Source of the DNA: Chloroflexota bacterium
Lineage (GTDB): Bacteria > Chloroflexota > Anaerolineae > Promineifilales > Promineifilaceae
Length of the DNA: 38,791 nucleotides
Assembly: GCA_020353135.1 (NCBI GenBank)
Contig: CP070688.1
Location: 3,192,286 to 3,231,076, forward strand
Direction: 5' to 3'
Part shown: one piece after another, positions 6,479 through 15,198 of the stretch
Layout: each line of letters opens with the position of its first letter
How positions within the stretch are numbered: the stretch's first letter is position 1
Position numbers and translations under genes: made by a program
Notes under the pieces: model-generated
Databases searched by the model: none
What the model saw: the letters and a program-made list of their open reading frames with translations, nothing else
What the model was told of the DNA's origin: nothing

Positions 6479-8404
6479 ATGCCGACCACGTGTCCCCATT
6501 GCAGCAACGAAATCAATCCCAGCGACCAGTTCTGCCCCTGGTGCGGTTCTAATCTCCAAGACGAGAAGGCTGGCGCCGAACCGGCGACAGGACGGGCTGG
6601 TGAATTACAGCCAGGTTACGTTCTGCGTGACCGCTACCAAATTGAAGGCTTGCTCGGCCGGGGTGGGATGGGCGCCGTTTATAGGGCCCGCGATCTGCGT
6701 TTGCCTGGCAAAGCATGGGCTGTCAAGGAAATGACCGAAGCCGGGCTTGAACCAGCTGAACGGGTTGCCGCGGTACAGAACTTCGAGCGCGAAGCCCACC
6801 TATTGGCCCAGCTGCAACATCCAAATCTGCCCCAGGTGGTCGACTTTTTTGAGGACGGCAGCAGCGGCCGTCACTACCTGGTCATGGATTTCGTCGAAGG
6901 CCAGACCCTGGAAGAGCTGTTGCTGCGAGAGGGCAGCCCCTTCCCGGAGACGGTGATCAACGAATGGACTTTTCAACTCTGTGACGTCCTGGGTTATTTG
7001 CACGGGCAGAATCCGCCCATCATCTTTCGCGACCTGAAGCCGGGCAATATCATCATCGAACCGTCTGGCCAGTTGAAACTCATCGACTTCGGTATCGCCC
7101 GTTTCTTCAAGGGCGACCGCAGCAGCGATACACAGACCTTTGGCACCTTCGGTTATGCACCGCCAGAACAATATGGCCTGGGACAAACGGATGCTCGCTC
7201 AGACATTTACGGTCTCGGCGTCACGTTACTACGTCTCTCCACCGGCTATGATCCGGCCATAGATCCGCTGAATCTGCCGCCGGCCCGGCAGGTCAATCCA
7301 GCCGTGTCAGCCCGGCTGGAGAAGGTGATTCAGAAGGCTACCCACCAAGACCCGGACGCCCGCTACCAGTCGGCCGCCGAATTACAAAATGCGCTTTTGG
7401 TCAGCGAGACCAAGATACCCTGGTTGCCTATCCTCATTGGTCTGGTGGTTGTCGCCGCCATCCTGGGCGTGTTGCTACTGGTCACGAATGACGATGAGCC
7501 GGAGGAAGCCGGGGCGACTCTAACCGCTACGGTTGATCCGGCGTCCGTGGCCGAAGAACCAGAGCAGCCAGCATCATCCACGCCCACAACCTCGCCCACG
7601 GCGACGGCTTCGGCCACGGCTACGGCCACCGAAACCCCGGCGCCAACGATCACGCCGACGCCTAGCCCAACGATCGCGCCGACGCCCGACCTGGGTCCCG
7701 AAACACTGGTCCTGGGCCAATCGGTGAGCGGCGCCGACATAGAGGCCGTCCGTTTCGGCAGTGGTCCCAACAGCATCATCTTGGTAGGCGGATTACATGC
7801 TGGCTTTGCCCCTGGCTCCGTGTCCGTTGCCCAGCGGGCCATCACTCACTTCGGCGAGAATCCAGATGAAGTCCCAGCCGAAACAACGATCTACGTCATT
7901 TCTTCCCTTAGCCCTGATAGCCCATACGATCCCGGCGAATTGCCCGGCCGCTTCAACGGCCGAGGCGTTGACATTAACCGCAACTGGGACTGCAACTGGA
8001 CCCGCGACGCGCGCGTGTTAGGACAGACCGTTAACGGCAGCGGCGGGTCGGCGCCGTTCTCTGAGCCGGAAACAATGGCATTGCAAGACCTTATCGACGA
8101 GACCCGGCCGAGGGCGGTTGTTTTCTGGGAGGCCAAGGCGACCGATGGCCTCTCGTCGCCTGGCTCTTGTGGCGCAAAGTCTGTCGTCTCCGGCCAGCTA
8201 GCTCAAACCTATGGTTTGGCCGCCGGCTATAAAGTCGCCGATTTCGAGGAGTTGACCAACCAACAAATAACTGGCGACGCCTCGAACTGGCTAGATAGAG
8301 AAGGTATTCCATCAATTGCCGTACTGCTGCCAGAATACACGGCCGTGGACTGGAACAACAATCTGGCTGGCATTCGGGCCGTCATTCGCGAAAGCAGCCG
8401 CTGA
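6479..8404 (+). CDS. Transmembrane Ser/Thr protein kinase (class A) with zinc ribbon and degenerate M14 ectodomain
   Basis: This 641-aa protein starts at ATG 6479 with AGGAAAG upstream. It has a zinc ribbon (CPHC 5-8, CPWC 19-22), then a kinase domain (about 53-305) with GRGGMGAVY, Lys83 in AVKEM, FRDLKPGN (Asp185), DFG 203-205 and GYAPPEQY. A TM helix (about 313-336) leads to a Thr/Pro/Ser linker (340-405). The last part (408-641) aligns with the neighbouring M14 protein through GGLHAG, LPGRFN, VDINRNWDCNW and PFSEPET. The likely metal ligand Glu is Ala444, the second His is Glu551 and the catalytic Glu is Leu616. The external domain therefore probably binds rather than cleaves peptide or peptidoglycan. 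It probably shares an operon with the FHA-ABC transporter. Confidence 0.95.
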   Translation: MPTTCPHCSNEINPSDQFCPWCGSNLQDEKAGAEPATGRAGELQPGYVLRDRYQIEGLLGRGGMGAVYRARDLRLPGKAWAVKEMTEAGLEPAERVAAVQNFEREAHLLAQLQHPNLPQVVDFFEDGSSGRHYLVMDFVEGQTLEELLLREGSPFPETVINEWTFQLCDVLGYLHGQNPPIIFRDLKPGNIIIEPSGQLKLIDFGIARFFKGDRSSDTQTFGTFGYAPPEQYGLGQTDARSDIYGLGVTLLRLSTGYDPAIDPLNLPPARQVNPAVSARLEKVIQKATHQDPDARYQSAAELQNALLVSETKIPWLPILIGLVVVAAILGVLLLVTNDDEPEEAGATLTATVDPASVAEEPEQPASSTPTTSPTATASATATATETPAPTITPTPSPTIAPTPDLGPETLVLGQSVSGADIEAVRFGSGPNSIILVGGLHAGFAPGSVSVAQRAITHFGENPDEVPAETTIYVISSLSPDSPYDPGELPGRFNGRGVDINRNWDCNWTRDARVLGQTVNGSGGSAPFSEPETMALQDLIDETRPRAVVFWEAKATDGLSSPGSCGAKSVVSGQLAQTYGLAAGYKVADFEELTNQQITGDASNWLDREGIPSIAVLLPEYTAVDWNNNLAGIRAVIRESSR

Positions 8405-8420
8405 GATAAAGCGCCTCGCG

Positions 8421-9512
8421 ATGGATCGCTTTCGCCGCTTCTTGCCTTTCCTGGTTCTGATTGTATTGTTGATCAATCTGGGCGCAGGTTATCTCCTGAT
8501 CTCACGATTGGACGTCTTGGACGGCCGGCCAACACCTACGGTGGCGACGAGTCAATCAAAGCTGCCTGACGATGCTACCGCTTCATCGACGCCGGTTGCC
8601 CTCTTTACCTTAGCTTCGTCGCTAACGGCAACGGCTATCACGGAAGTTGTCACCGCCTCGCCGTCGGTCATTGCTTCAGCCACGCCGCTGCCCCCGCCGC
8701 GCGAGACCCCTGCGGCCGCGATTGCCCCGCCGCCCAGCCCACGGCCGTCGCCGACACTCATCCCGGTGGCCATCACGTCCACCATTGGTTATTCAGCGGG
8801 CGATAGACCCATTGTAAGTTACCAATTCAACAACGGCCCAAAGAAGATCGTTTTCATCGGCGGGATTCATGGCGGATACGAGTGGAACTCTATCTTACTG
8901 GCCTACGAGGCGATCGATCACTTCCGGCGTTACCCGGGCGAGGTACCTGGCTCTGTTACCATGTATATCATCCCCTCAGCCAATCCGGACGGCCAGTTTA
9001 GGGTGACTGGCCGGCAAGGGCGCTTTGAGCCCGGAGACGTGATCTCAGACACCTTCCCTGGCCGCTTCAATGATAAAAATGTGGATCTGAACCGCAACTG
9101 GGATTGTCTATGGCAGCCTTTCGCCAGCTGGCGCGACCAGACAGTGGATGCGGGCGATACCCCCTTCTCTGAGCCGGAAAGCATCGCTTTGCGTGACTTC
9201 TTGCTGGCCCAGCAACCGGAAGCGGTTGTTTTCTGGCACAGCCAGGCCGATGGTGTATATGGTTCCGGTTGCCCTGAAGTTTATGAGCCCGCTCTACAGT
9301 TGGCCCAGGTCTATGGCTTGGCGGCCAATTATCCAGTGCACGACATTTTCGATGAATACACGGTATCAGGCGACGCCGGCGACTGGCTGTCCACAGTGGG
9401 CGTACCGGCTGTAACGGTCGAGCTAACGACTCACGAAGGGCTCGAATTTCCCCGCAACCTGGCCGGCATGCGCGCTGTGCTGGCCGAGTATGCCGAAGAT
9501 ACAGAACAGTAA
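8421..9512 (+). CDS. M14-family zinc carboxypeptidase-like protein, membrane-anchored or secreted
   Basis: This 363-aa protein was started at ATG 8421, which gives an immediate hydrophobic helix (FLPFLVLIVLLINLGAGYLL) after a basic MDRFRR. The frame is open further upstream, but only inside the kinase gene. A Pro/Thr/Ser linker (36-115) precedes an M14-like domain (about 118-360). Putative zinc and catalytic residues are His150 and Glu154 (GGIHGGYEW), His273 (VVFWHSQAD) and Glu334 (TVELTTHE). The substrate-binding LNRNWD (223-228) and PFSEPES are also present. The H-x3-E spacing is one longer than textbook M14 H-x2-E, so ligand assignment is inferred. It probably trims peptides or peptidoglycan outside the membrane and is the catalytic paralogue of the two degenerate M14 domains in this window. 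Confidence 0.88.
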   Translation: MDRFRRFLPFLVLIVLLINLGAGYLLISRLDVLDGRPTPTVATSQSKLPDDATASSTPVALFTLASSLTATAITEVVTASPSVIASATPLPPPRETPAAAIAPPPSPRPSPTLIPVAITSTIGYSAGDRPIVSYQFNNGPKKIVFIGGIHGGYEWNSILLAYEAIDHFRRYPGEVPGSVTMYIIPSANPDGQFRVTGRQGRFEPGDVISDTFPGRFNDKNVDLNRNWDCLWQPFASWRDQTVDAGDTPFSEPESIALRDFLLAQQPEAVVFWHSQADGVYGSGCPEVYEPALQLAQVYGLAANYPVHDIFDEYTVSGDAGDWLSTVGVPAVTVELTTHEGLEFPRNLAGMRAVLAEYAEDTEQ

Positions 9513-9528
9513 ACCCCGTGAGCTAAAC

Positions 9529-12423
9529 CTACTCACCTGATTGCGCGTGCCAGAAATAGACCCAGTCAGAAGTGGCCAGCGGCCGCTCGCCGTCTGGGCC
9601 GTGAACGGCCAGGTGAAACTTCAGATTGTGCTGCCCTTGGGACAGATGTAATTCCGAATAAGGGATGAACAGCGCGAAACGCCTGAAACTCTGGGTGGTT
9701 TCTTCGACGGTAAAAGCGCGCCCGGCCGACACCACGCCGCCGGATGAGCGATAGCGATCGTTGAAATCTCGCAGCGGCCGGTTAGCGACGCCGTCAAAAT
9801 AGAAGTAGGCGGCGATTTCCACCACTTGATCCTGCAAGTTGGCCACGTCAAAGGAGACTTCGATTTCTAACCCGGGCTCACCATCGCGGACGGCATCGTG
9901 GCTGAAGCTAACATCGTCGATCACGGCCGCCGGCCGGGCCGGGTTGGCCTGTGAGTAAGCGAAGTTTAACCTGACTGGCGGCGAGAGAGCCTGACCACTC
10001 TGGGCGTCACTTATATCGACTTCCAATTCCAGTGCGTAACTACCCAGGGCTAAATCAAGTTCGGCGTAAGGCATGAACAACACTTCATCAGAATAATGCG
10101 CCCAGGAATAGGCGGGGATGAAATCCATGATGGCCGCGACCCGTCCTTCCGCGTCGCCATAGCTTTGGTTGCCGTCGAGTAGGTACTGTCCAGTGCCACG
10201 GTCCAGGAACCGGGCTCGAACATGTCCGGCCTGGCCCTGAAATCCGGCGATATCAAAGCCGGCATGGATCACCATTCCCTTCTGGCCGGCCTGGAAAACA
10301 TTATGCTCCTGCCACAGAGTATGAATCGTAGCCTGGGGCGCGCCGGCCTCCTCGCTGGCAGCCACGGCCGGCAGCTGAGGCATCCTGAGGCGGCCGTAGC
10401 CGGTGGCATTGTCAAATCCGGCTGGTTCCAGGTCGACGCTGTTGCCCAGCAGATAGTCGCGCACCTCCGTCGCCGATGATTGGGGGAAAGCCTGCCAGAC
10501 CAGAGCCGCCGCGCCCGCTGCGTGAGGTGCGGAAGGGGATGTGCCAAGAAAGGCCCCGTCATAACTAGCCGTTGTGATGCCGGTAGGCGCGCTGAGATTG
10601 GGTTTGCCCCGGCCATCATTTGTCGGCCCACGAGAAGAATAGGCCGGGATTGCGTCGTCGCGCCAGGTCGTCGCGCCCACCGTCAACGCTTCGGCCGCAT
10701 CGCCTGGTGTGTTCAAGCTGCCGGCCGGCATGGAATAGCTAAACTCGACGCCATGCCCCAGTAGGTTCAGGCGACCAGGATAATCTGGCTCATTGCCACG
10801 GACAGCTACAAAATAACTGCCCTCATCCGCCAGGCTGGCGATCAGCAGCTCGTAGGGTTCGTCGGCCGCCCGGCCACCCTGGACATTACGCTGGCTGGCT
10901 ACGATCTCGGGCGCTTCACCTGGCGCCGCTTCCTGGAGAATATACAGATCGTAGTCCTGAGTAGCGCCACCCCAACTGTCGTTCCAACTCAAGCCCAGCC
11001 CGGAATGTGACTGGCCTGCTAGCGCCGAAAAGGGCATGGCCTCACCGCCGCCGGGGAACTCGTGCCAGCCGTCGCCATCTGTGTCGGCGAAGACAAGATT
11101 CAAATGGGCCAACGCGTGATTGCCGGAAGAGTTGATCCACAGTACGTTCTCGTCGGCCGCTTTCTGGACCAGGCTCGCTAATTTACCTGTACCATCCATT
11201 GGGCCGACGATAGAGCCGGCCGAATAAGAGATAATGTCGACTTCGTTAGCCAGTAACCAATCGACCGCCCGGCCTAACCCCTGATACGTGCCGGCCGTAT
11301 AAGCCAGGTACAGCGTCGCCTCTGGCGCCATGGCGTGGACGACTTCGGCGCAAGCCGTGCCATGGACATCGGTCCTGTCGTTCAAGAACGCGCGCGTAAA
11401 ATCGGGCGAGATGTGAACCCGCTCTTCTCCCGGCAGCGTGTTGCCTAACAATGTTTGATAGCCGCCAAAACCATCGGGATCGATGATCCCGACCTTCATG
11501 TCCTTTCCAGTCAACCCGGATGCGTGCCAGATATCAGCTTGCGTCTTGCTAACCCCCTCGTTCTGTTCCGTCGTCTGTTGGTTGGCCGGCGTGTAATCCG
11601 GGGCGCGCACGCTAATGACATGTTCCAGGTGGGCCAGTTTGACCAGCTGAGCCAGCGCTTCCTCCGAGGTGGCCAACTCCACCAGGCGGTCTAGCGGGAT
11701 GCCGATCTCTACCTCGTTCTCAAACTGTAGCAGAATGCGCCCGCCAACGGCGACCACTTGAGGCTCGATAAGGCTTGCATCATCGGTATCGAGGATGAGC
11801 ACCAGCCGTAGTTCGTCATCAGCCGTGAGCAGACGGCGTTCCCGGGCCAATTGCTCGGCCGAGGCGATACCGCCTTCTTCGTATGCTATGACGAAATCAA
11901 TGTAATTTGTGTCCAGGTTGAGCGCTTCCAATAGACCGCTTCCGCGCATGAACACTTGCAATCCAGCCAATCCCTCCTGCCGGTAGAGTTGCAGCATGTG
12001 CCGGTAGGCTGTCTTGAGTTGATCCCTATTCGTCAAGTCCATATTCTTCTGAAGCTCGGCCAGTTCCGGGTATCGGTCTAGCAATTCTTCAAAACTCGGC
12101 GGCGCTGTAAGATCTGGCCCTGGGGCAGGGGCGTCAGTGCCAGCCGGCAGCACGATTTCAGGCGCCGGTGTTGGTTGGGCTGCCTCTTCCTCGCCGCCAA
12201 TTGAGCCAGGATCTGTGGCTTCAGGCGTGCTCAAAACGGCCGGCGGTGGCTTGGCCGGCGCCACGTTATCGATCTGCGTCTCTTTTGTATTGTCGCAGCC
12301 GGCGATCAAGAGCCAGCCGCCAGCGAAAACCAGCGCCAGCTTCAGCGCCCAGGATCGCCTGAAATACTGCAAAATGCTCATAAACAATGATTTCCCTGGC
12401 CCATTAGCCGTCGTTTTTGACAT
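9529..12423 (-). CDS. S8 (subtilisin-like) serine peptidase lipoprotein
   Basis: This is a 964-aa protein with an N-terminal signal and lipobox LLIAGC (Cys43). ATG 12423 abuts the stop of the upstream kinase. An internal ATG at 12381 (MSILQYFRRSW) would give a more typical lipoprotein signal, and either start is possible. The catalytic triad is Asp315 (VGIIDPDG), His354 (DVHGTACAE) and Ser629 (GTSPSAPH), with oxyanion Asn435 (NSSGN). About 190 residues separate Asn435 from Ser629 and include a PPC-like beta domain (SWNDSWGGATQDYDLYIL to SYFVAVRG), an insertion in the catalytic domain. Two C-terminal beta domains of about 120 residues each follow (around 690-960). Residues 44-105 are Pro/Ala/Thr-rich. 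It is the last gene of the long minus-strand run. Confidence 0.93.
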   Translation of the reverse strand: MSKTTANGPGKSLFMSILQYFRRSWALKLALVFAGGWLLIAGCDNTKETQIDNVAPAKPPPAVLSTPEATDPGSIGGEEEAAQPTPAPEIVLPAGTDAPAPGPDLTAPPSFEELLDRYPELAELQKNMDLTNRDQLKTAYRHMLQLYRQEGLAGLQVFMRGSGLLEALNLDTNYIDFVIAYEEGGIASAEQLARERRLLTADDELRLVLILDTDDASLIEPQVVAVGGRILLQFENEVEIGIPLDRLVELATSEEALAQLVKLAHLEHVISVRAPDYTPANQQTTEQNEGVSKTQADIWHASGLTGKDMKVGIIDPDGFGGYQTLLGNTLPGEERVHISPDFTRAFLNDRTDVHGTACAEVVHAMAPEATLYLAYTAGTYQGLGRAVDWLLANEVDIISYSAGSIVGPMDGTGKLASLVQKAADENVLWINSSGNHALAHLNLVFADTDGDGWHEFPGGGEAMPFSALAGQSHSGLGLSWNDSWGGATQDYDLYILQEAAPGEAPEIVASQRNVQGGRAADEPYELLIASLADEGSYFVAVRGNEPDYPGRLNLLGHGVEFSYSMPAGSLNTPGDAAEALTVGATTWRDDAIPAYSSRGPTNDGRGKPNLSAPTGITTASYDGAFLGTSPSAPHAAGAAALVWQAFPQSSATEVRDYLLGNSVDLEPAGFDNATGYGRLRMPQLPAVAASEEAGAPQATIHTLWQEHNVFQAGQKGMVIHAGFDIAGFQGQAGHVRARFLDRGTGQYLLDGNQSYGDAEGRVAAIMDFIPAYSWAHYSDEVLFMPYAELDLALGSYALELEVDISDAQSGQALSPPVRLNFAYSQANPARPAAVIDDVSFSHDAVRDGEPGLEIEVSFDVANLQDQVVEIAAYFYFDGVANRPLRDFNDRYRSSGGVVSAGRAFTVEETTQSFRRFALFIPYSELHLSQGQHNLKFHLAVHGPDGERPLATSDWVYFWHAQSGE

Positions 12424-14340
12424 CTATTCGCCGCTTATTGCCTGCCGGTAAACATCGACCTCACCGCCGCGATCCGAGCTGAATACAATCCACTTTCCGT
12501 CCGGAGTAAAGGACGGTACCTGGTCGCGCGCGGGATGGTCGGTCAAATTCCGCAGGTTGCTGCCGTCCGGCCGGATAGCATACACTTCGTAATCGCCGTC
12601 ACGATCGCTTTCAAAGGCGATCCACTGCCCATCTGGCGAGAAAACGGGCGTGGCATCGCGCGCCGGGTGCGTGGTGAGACGAACCGGCACGCCGTCAGGC
12701 CAGGCGACCAGGTATATGTCCTGCCCGCCTGCCTGGTCTGATTGAAACGTCACAAAGCGGCCATCCGGAGAAAAAGTCGGGAACGTCTCATCGGCCTGGC
12801 TATCAACTACCGGCTGGTCATCGCTGCCGTCGGCCGACATGGCGTAGACGCCCAAAGTGCCATTTCGCTCAGACATATAGACGATCCATTGGCCATCCGC
12901 ACTAAAAGAGGGATATTGGTCCAGGCCCGGCCGCGAAGTGAGTTGTTGCCGGCTGCTGCCGTCCGTCGCCATGCTGTAGATCTCCCAATCACCGCTTTCG
13001 TTCGAGGCATACACGATGAGCCGACCGTCAGGTGAGAAGTGGGGGTGGTAATTGTCGGCCTCGTTGACGGTTAAATTCCGGGGCGCTCCACCTCCAGATG
13101 GCTGGCCATAAATCTGCCAGCGGTCGATCGGGTTTGCGCTGAAGACTAGCCTCTCCTGATCCGGCGAATAGACCGCCACGTATTCCTGGCCATCGCCGCT
13201 GGTTACCTGCACTACGCCTTCGCCGGCCAAAGGTGGAATCGTCGGTTCCTCGGTTGTCGTCGGCGAAGGCGTCGGGCCTGGCGTGGATGATGGGCTGGCT
13301 GTGGGCCCGACCGTTGCCGTCGCCGCTGTGGTTGCCGTCACAATGCTCGGTTCGCTGGTGGGCGACCCAACTTCGCCTAGCATTGTTGCTAGCGCTGGGG
13401 TTTCCGTGCCGTCTGGCGTATTTTCCGTATTATTCCGCGCTACGACATAGCTAATGCCGATCGCTGCCAGCAGCAGGATGAAACCGGCCGCCGGCAGTAG
13501 GAACCGGCGGGAATCAACTTGCCGTGCTGCCCCGCTGGCGGTCAGAGCCTGCCGCATGGCCGCCGCCGACTGAAAGCGTTCGTCTGGCTCAAGCTGGGTA
13601 GCGATGCTAATGACGGCGTCCAAATCTGAGGTGGCATCCAGGAATTGGCCCAGCGGCGGCGGTCGCCGGCCGGCGGGCAATTGGCCCGCATCGAAGCCGG
13701 TCACCATTTGGTGCAACACGACGCCCAGGCTGTAGATGTCAGACCGAGCATCCGTCTGCCCGCTGTACTGTTCGGGCGCCGCATAGCCCAGCGTGCCCAA
13801 CTGCTGCGTGTCTTGGGTCTGGCCCGATCGAAAGTAACGCGCGATGCCAAAGTCGATGAGCTTTACCTGGCCGTCAGGCAAGACCATGATGTTATCAGGC
13901 TTCAAATCGCGAAAGATGATCGGCGGCCGGCGGCCGTGCAGATAGGCCAGGACTTCACAGATTTGCTCGGCGATGCCAATGGCCTCCTCAACCTGCAATC
14001 GCCGGTTGGGTCTGCCGGCCAGGTAATCGCTCAACGTCCGGCCGGGCACATAATCCATGACCAGGAAGGCCGTATCGCCTTCGACAAAGAAGTCGCTCAC
14101 ATCGGTCAGGCCCGGGTGGTCAAGAGAAGCCAGCAACGACGCTTCCTGGCGGAAGGCGTTGAGACGCCAGCCGCGATCGGCGGCCGCTAACTGGGTCATC
14201 GACAGCGCCTTGATCGCCACCGGCCGGTTAGCCAATCGCCGATCGCTGGCCAGGTAAACCTGGCCCATCCCGCCCCGGCCCAGAGACCGGCGCAGTTCGT
14301 AACGATCTTGAAGCAAAGCGCCCTCGGAAAAAGCGTTCAT
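12424..14340 (-). CDS. Transmembrane Ser/Thr kinase (class A) with six-bladed PD40/TolB-like propeller
   Basis: This 638-aa protein starts at ATG 14340, six bases after the M23 gene stop and with AGAGGGG upstream. The kinase domain (about 13-265) has GRGGMGQVY, Lys44 in VAIKAL, FRDLKPDN, DFGIARYF and LGTLGYAAPEQY. A TM helix (FLLPAAGFILLLAAIGISYV) and a Thr/Pro/Ser linker follow. The external part has six WD40-like PD40 repeats (FSPDGRLIVYASNESGDWEI, FSADGQWIVYMSERNG, FSPDGRFVTFQSDQAGG, FSPDGQWIAFESDRDGD, FTPDGKWIVFSSDRGGE and a first, more divergent blade), predicting a closed beta-propeller. Such propellers bind proteins or glycans. It sits between two secreted hydrolases, M23 upstream and S8 downstream. 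Confidence 0.95.
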   Translation of the reverse strand: MNAFSEGALLQDRYELRRSLGRGGMGQVYLASDRRLANRPVAIKALSMTQLAAADRGWRLNAFRQEASLLASLDHPGLTDVSDFFVEGDTAFLVMDYVPGRTLSDYLAGRPNRRLQVEEAIGIAEQICEVLAYLHGRRPPIIFRDLKPDNIMVLPDGQVKLIDFGIARYFRSGQTQDTQQLGTLGYAAPEQYSGQTDARSDIYSLGVVLHQMVTGFDAGQLPAGRRPPPLGQFLDATSDLDAVISIATQLEPDERFQSAAAMRQALTASGAARQVDSRRFLLPAAGFILLLAAIGISYVVARNNTENTPDGTETPALATMLGEVGSPTSEPSIVTATTAATATVGPTASPSSTPGPTPSPTTTEEPTIPPLAGEGVVQVTSGDGQEYVAVYSPDQERLVFSANPIDRWQIYGQPSGGGAPRNLTVNEADNYHPHFSPDGRLIVYASNESGDWEIYSMATDGSSRQQLTSRPGLDQYPSFSADGQWIVYMSERNGTLGVYAMSADGSDDQPVVDSQADETFPTFSPDGRFVTFQSDQAGGQDIYLVAWPDGVPVRLTTHPARDATPVFSPDGQWIAFESDRDGDYEVYAIRPDGSNLRNLTDHPARDQVPSFTPDGKWIVFSSDRGGEVDVYRQAISGE

Positions 14341-14346
14341 GCCCCT

Positions 14347-15186
14347 CTAGTCAATCCCCGGTTCATAGTAAGGAGATATCTCAGGAATGAGGTTCTCCCC
14401 TTGCGACCAGGCTTGCAAATATGGATAGGGCGATAGTTCTCCACGTCTTACCGCCCAATCACCAGGGAAGGTTGGGTGAGAAATCCCGAAGTGTAGATGG
14501 GGTACGAGGCCCCTGGCATTGCCACTATTGCCGACAAAGCCTAACAAGGTACCCGCTCTCACTCGACTGCCATCTTCAATGGCGCTGGCCACCTCGTCCA
14601 AATGAGAACCGTAATAGCGAACGCCGTCGTCGCCAAGCAGGCTAACATACCGACCCCCACGAAGAGCTGGATCATTGGTCGTTGGATCCCACGTATCTGT
14701 GCGGCTAAGCTCGTCGATGATCCCACCCGTAACAGCAACGAATTCCGAACGATAGGGGGCAACGATATCAGTCGCCGGATAATCATGATGTCCTGGATTA
14801 TAGCTGGCCGCCTCTGGTGGCTGAATCGGAAAGACATAAACAAATTCCGTCGCCGAGAGCGGTCCAGGGCTGGGCGTTAAACTTACCCCAGCGGCGACCG
14901 GGGCCAATGTAGCGGCTAGCGTAGGCGTGTTTCTTGGCGTCAAGGTTATCGGAGTGACGGTCGGGATGTGGTCGACGGTAAATGGCGAAACAATTGGCGC
15001 AAGAGTTACTGTTGGGGCAGCGTTAGGCGTTGCTACCAAAACGCTCGACGGGGTTGGATCAGGCACCGCGGGTGAAGTCACCGCCGCTGCTTGTCTTGGG
15101 CTAATGTCGCTATCGCCAAGAATCGCGCATCCGGACAGGCAGAGAATAAGAGCCATTGACCTGATTGATGCTTTCAGAAAGCGCAT
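14347..15186 (-). CDS. M23-family metallopeptidase lipoprotein
   Basis: This 279-aa protein has a lipoprotein signal (SMALILCLSGC, Cys20) and a Pro/Thr-rich stalk to about residue 110. The M23 (LytM/lysostaphin-like) domain keeps the zinc ligands: H-x3-D in HHDYPATDIVAP and HLHFG near the C-terminus, plus YYGSHLDEV. This class usually cuts peptidoglycan cross-bridges or peptide stems, or acts on elastin-like peptides outside the cell. No LysM or SH3 binding domain is seen. It starts at ATG 15186, 12 bases after the preceding kinase, and interrupts the alternating kinase series. The base composition is visibly less GGCC-rich than in its class A kinase neighbours. Confidence 0.93.
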   Translation of the reverse strand: MRFLKASIRSMALILCLSGCAILGDSDISPRQAAAVTSPAVPDPTPSSVLVATPNAAPTVTLAPIVSPFTVDHIPTVTPITLTPRNTPTLAATLAPVAAGVSLTPSPGPLSATEFVYVFPIQPPEAASYNPGHHDYPATDIVAPYRSEFVAVTGGIIDELSRTDTWDPTTNDPALRGGRYVSLLGDDGVRYYGSHLDEVASAIEDGSRVRAGTLLGFVGNSGNARGLVPHLHFGISHPTFPGDWAVRRGELSPYPYLQAWSQGENLIPEISPYYEPGID

Positions 15187-15198
15187 GATTCTATTATC

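Noticed and set aside
9513..9537. Bidirectional terminator between the convergent M14 and S8 genes
   Set aside because: Only a five-base GTGAG/CTCAC stem with a nine-base loop and no T-run.
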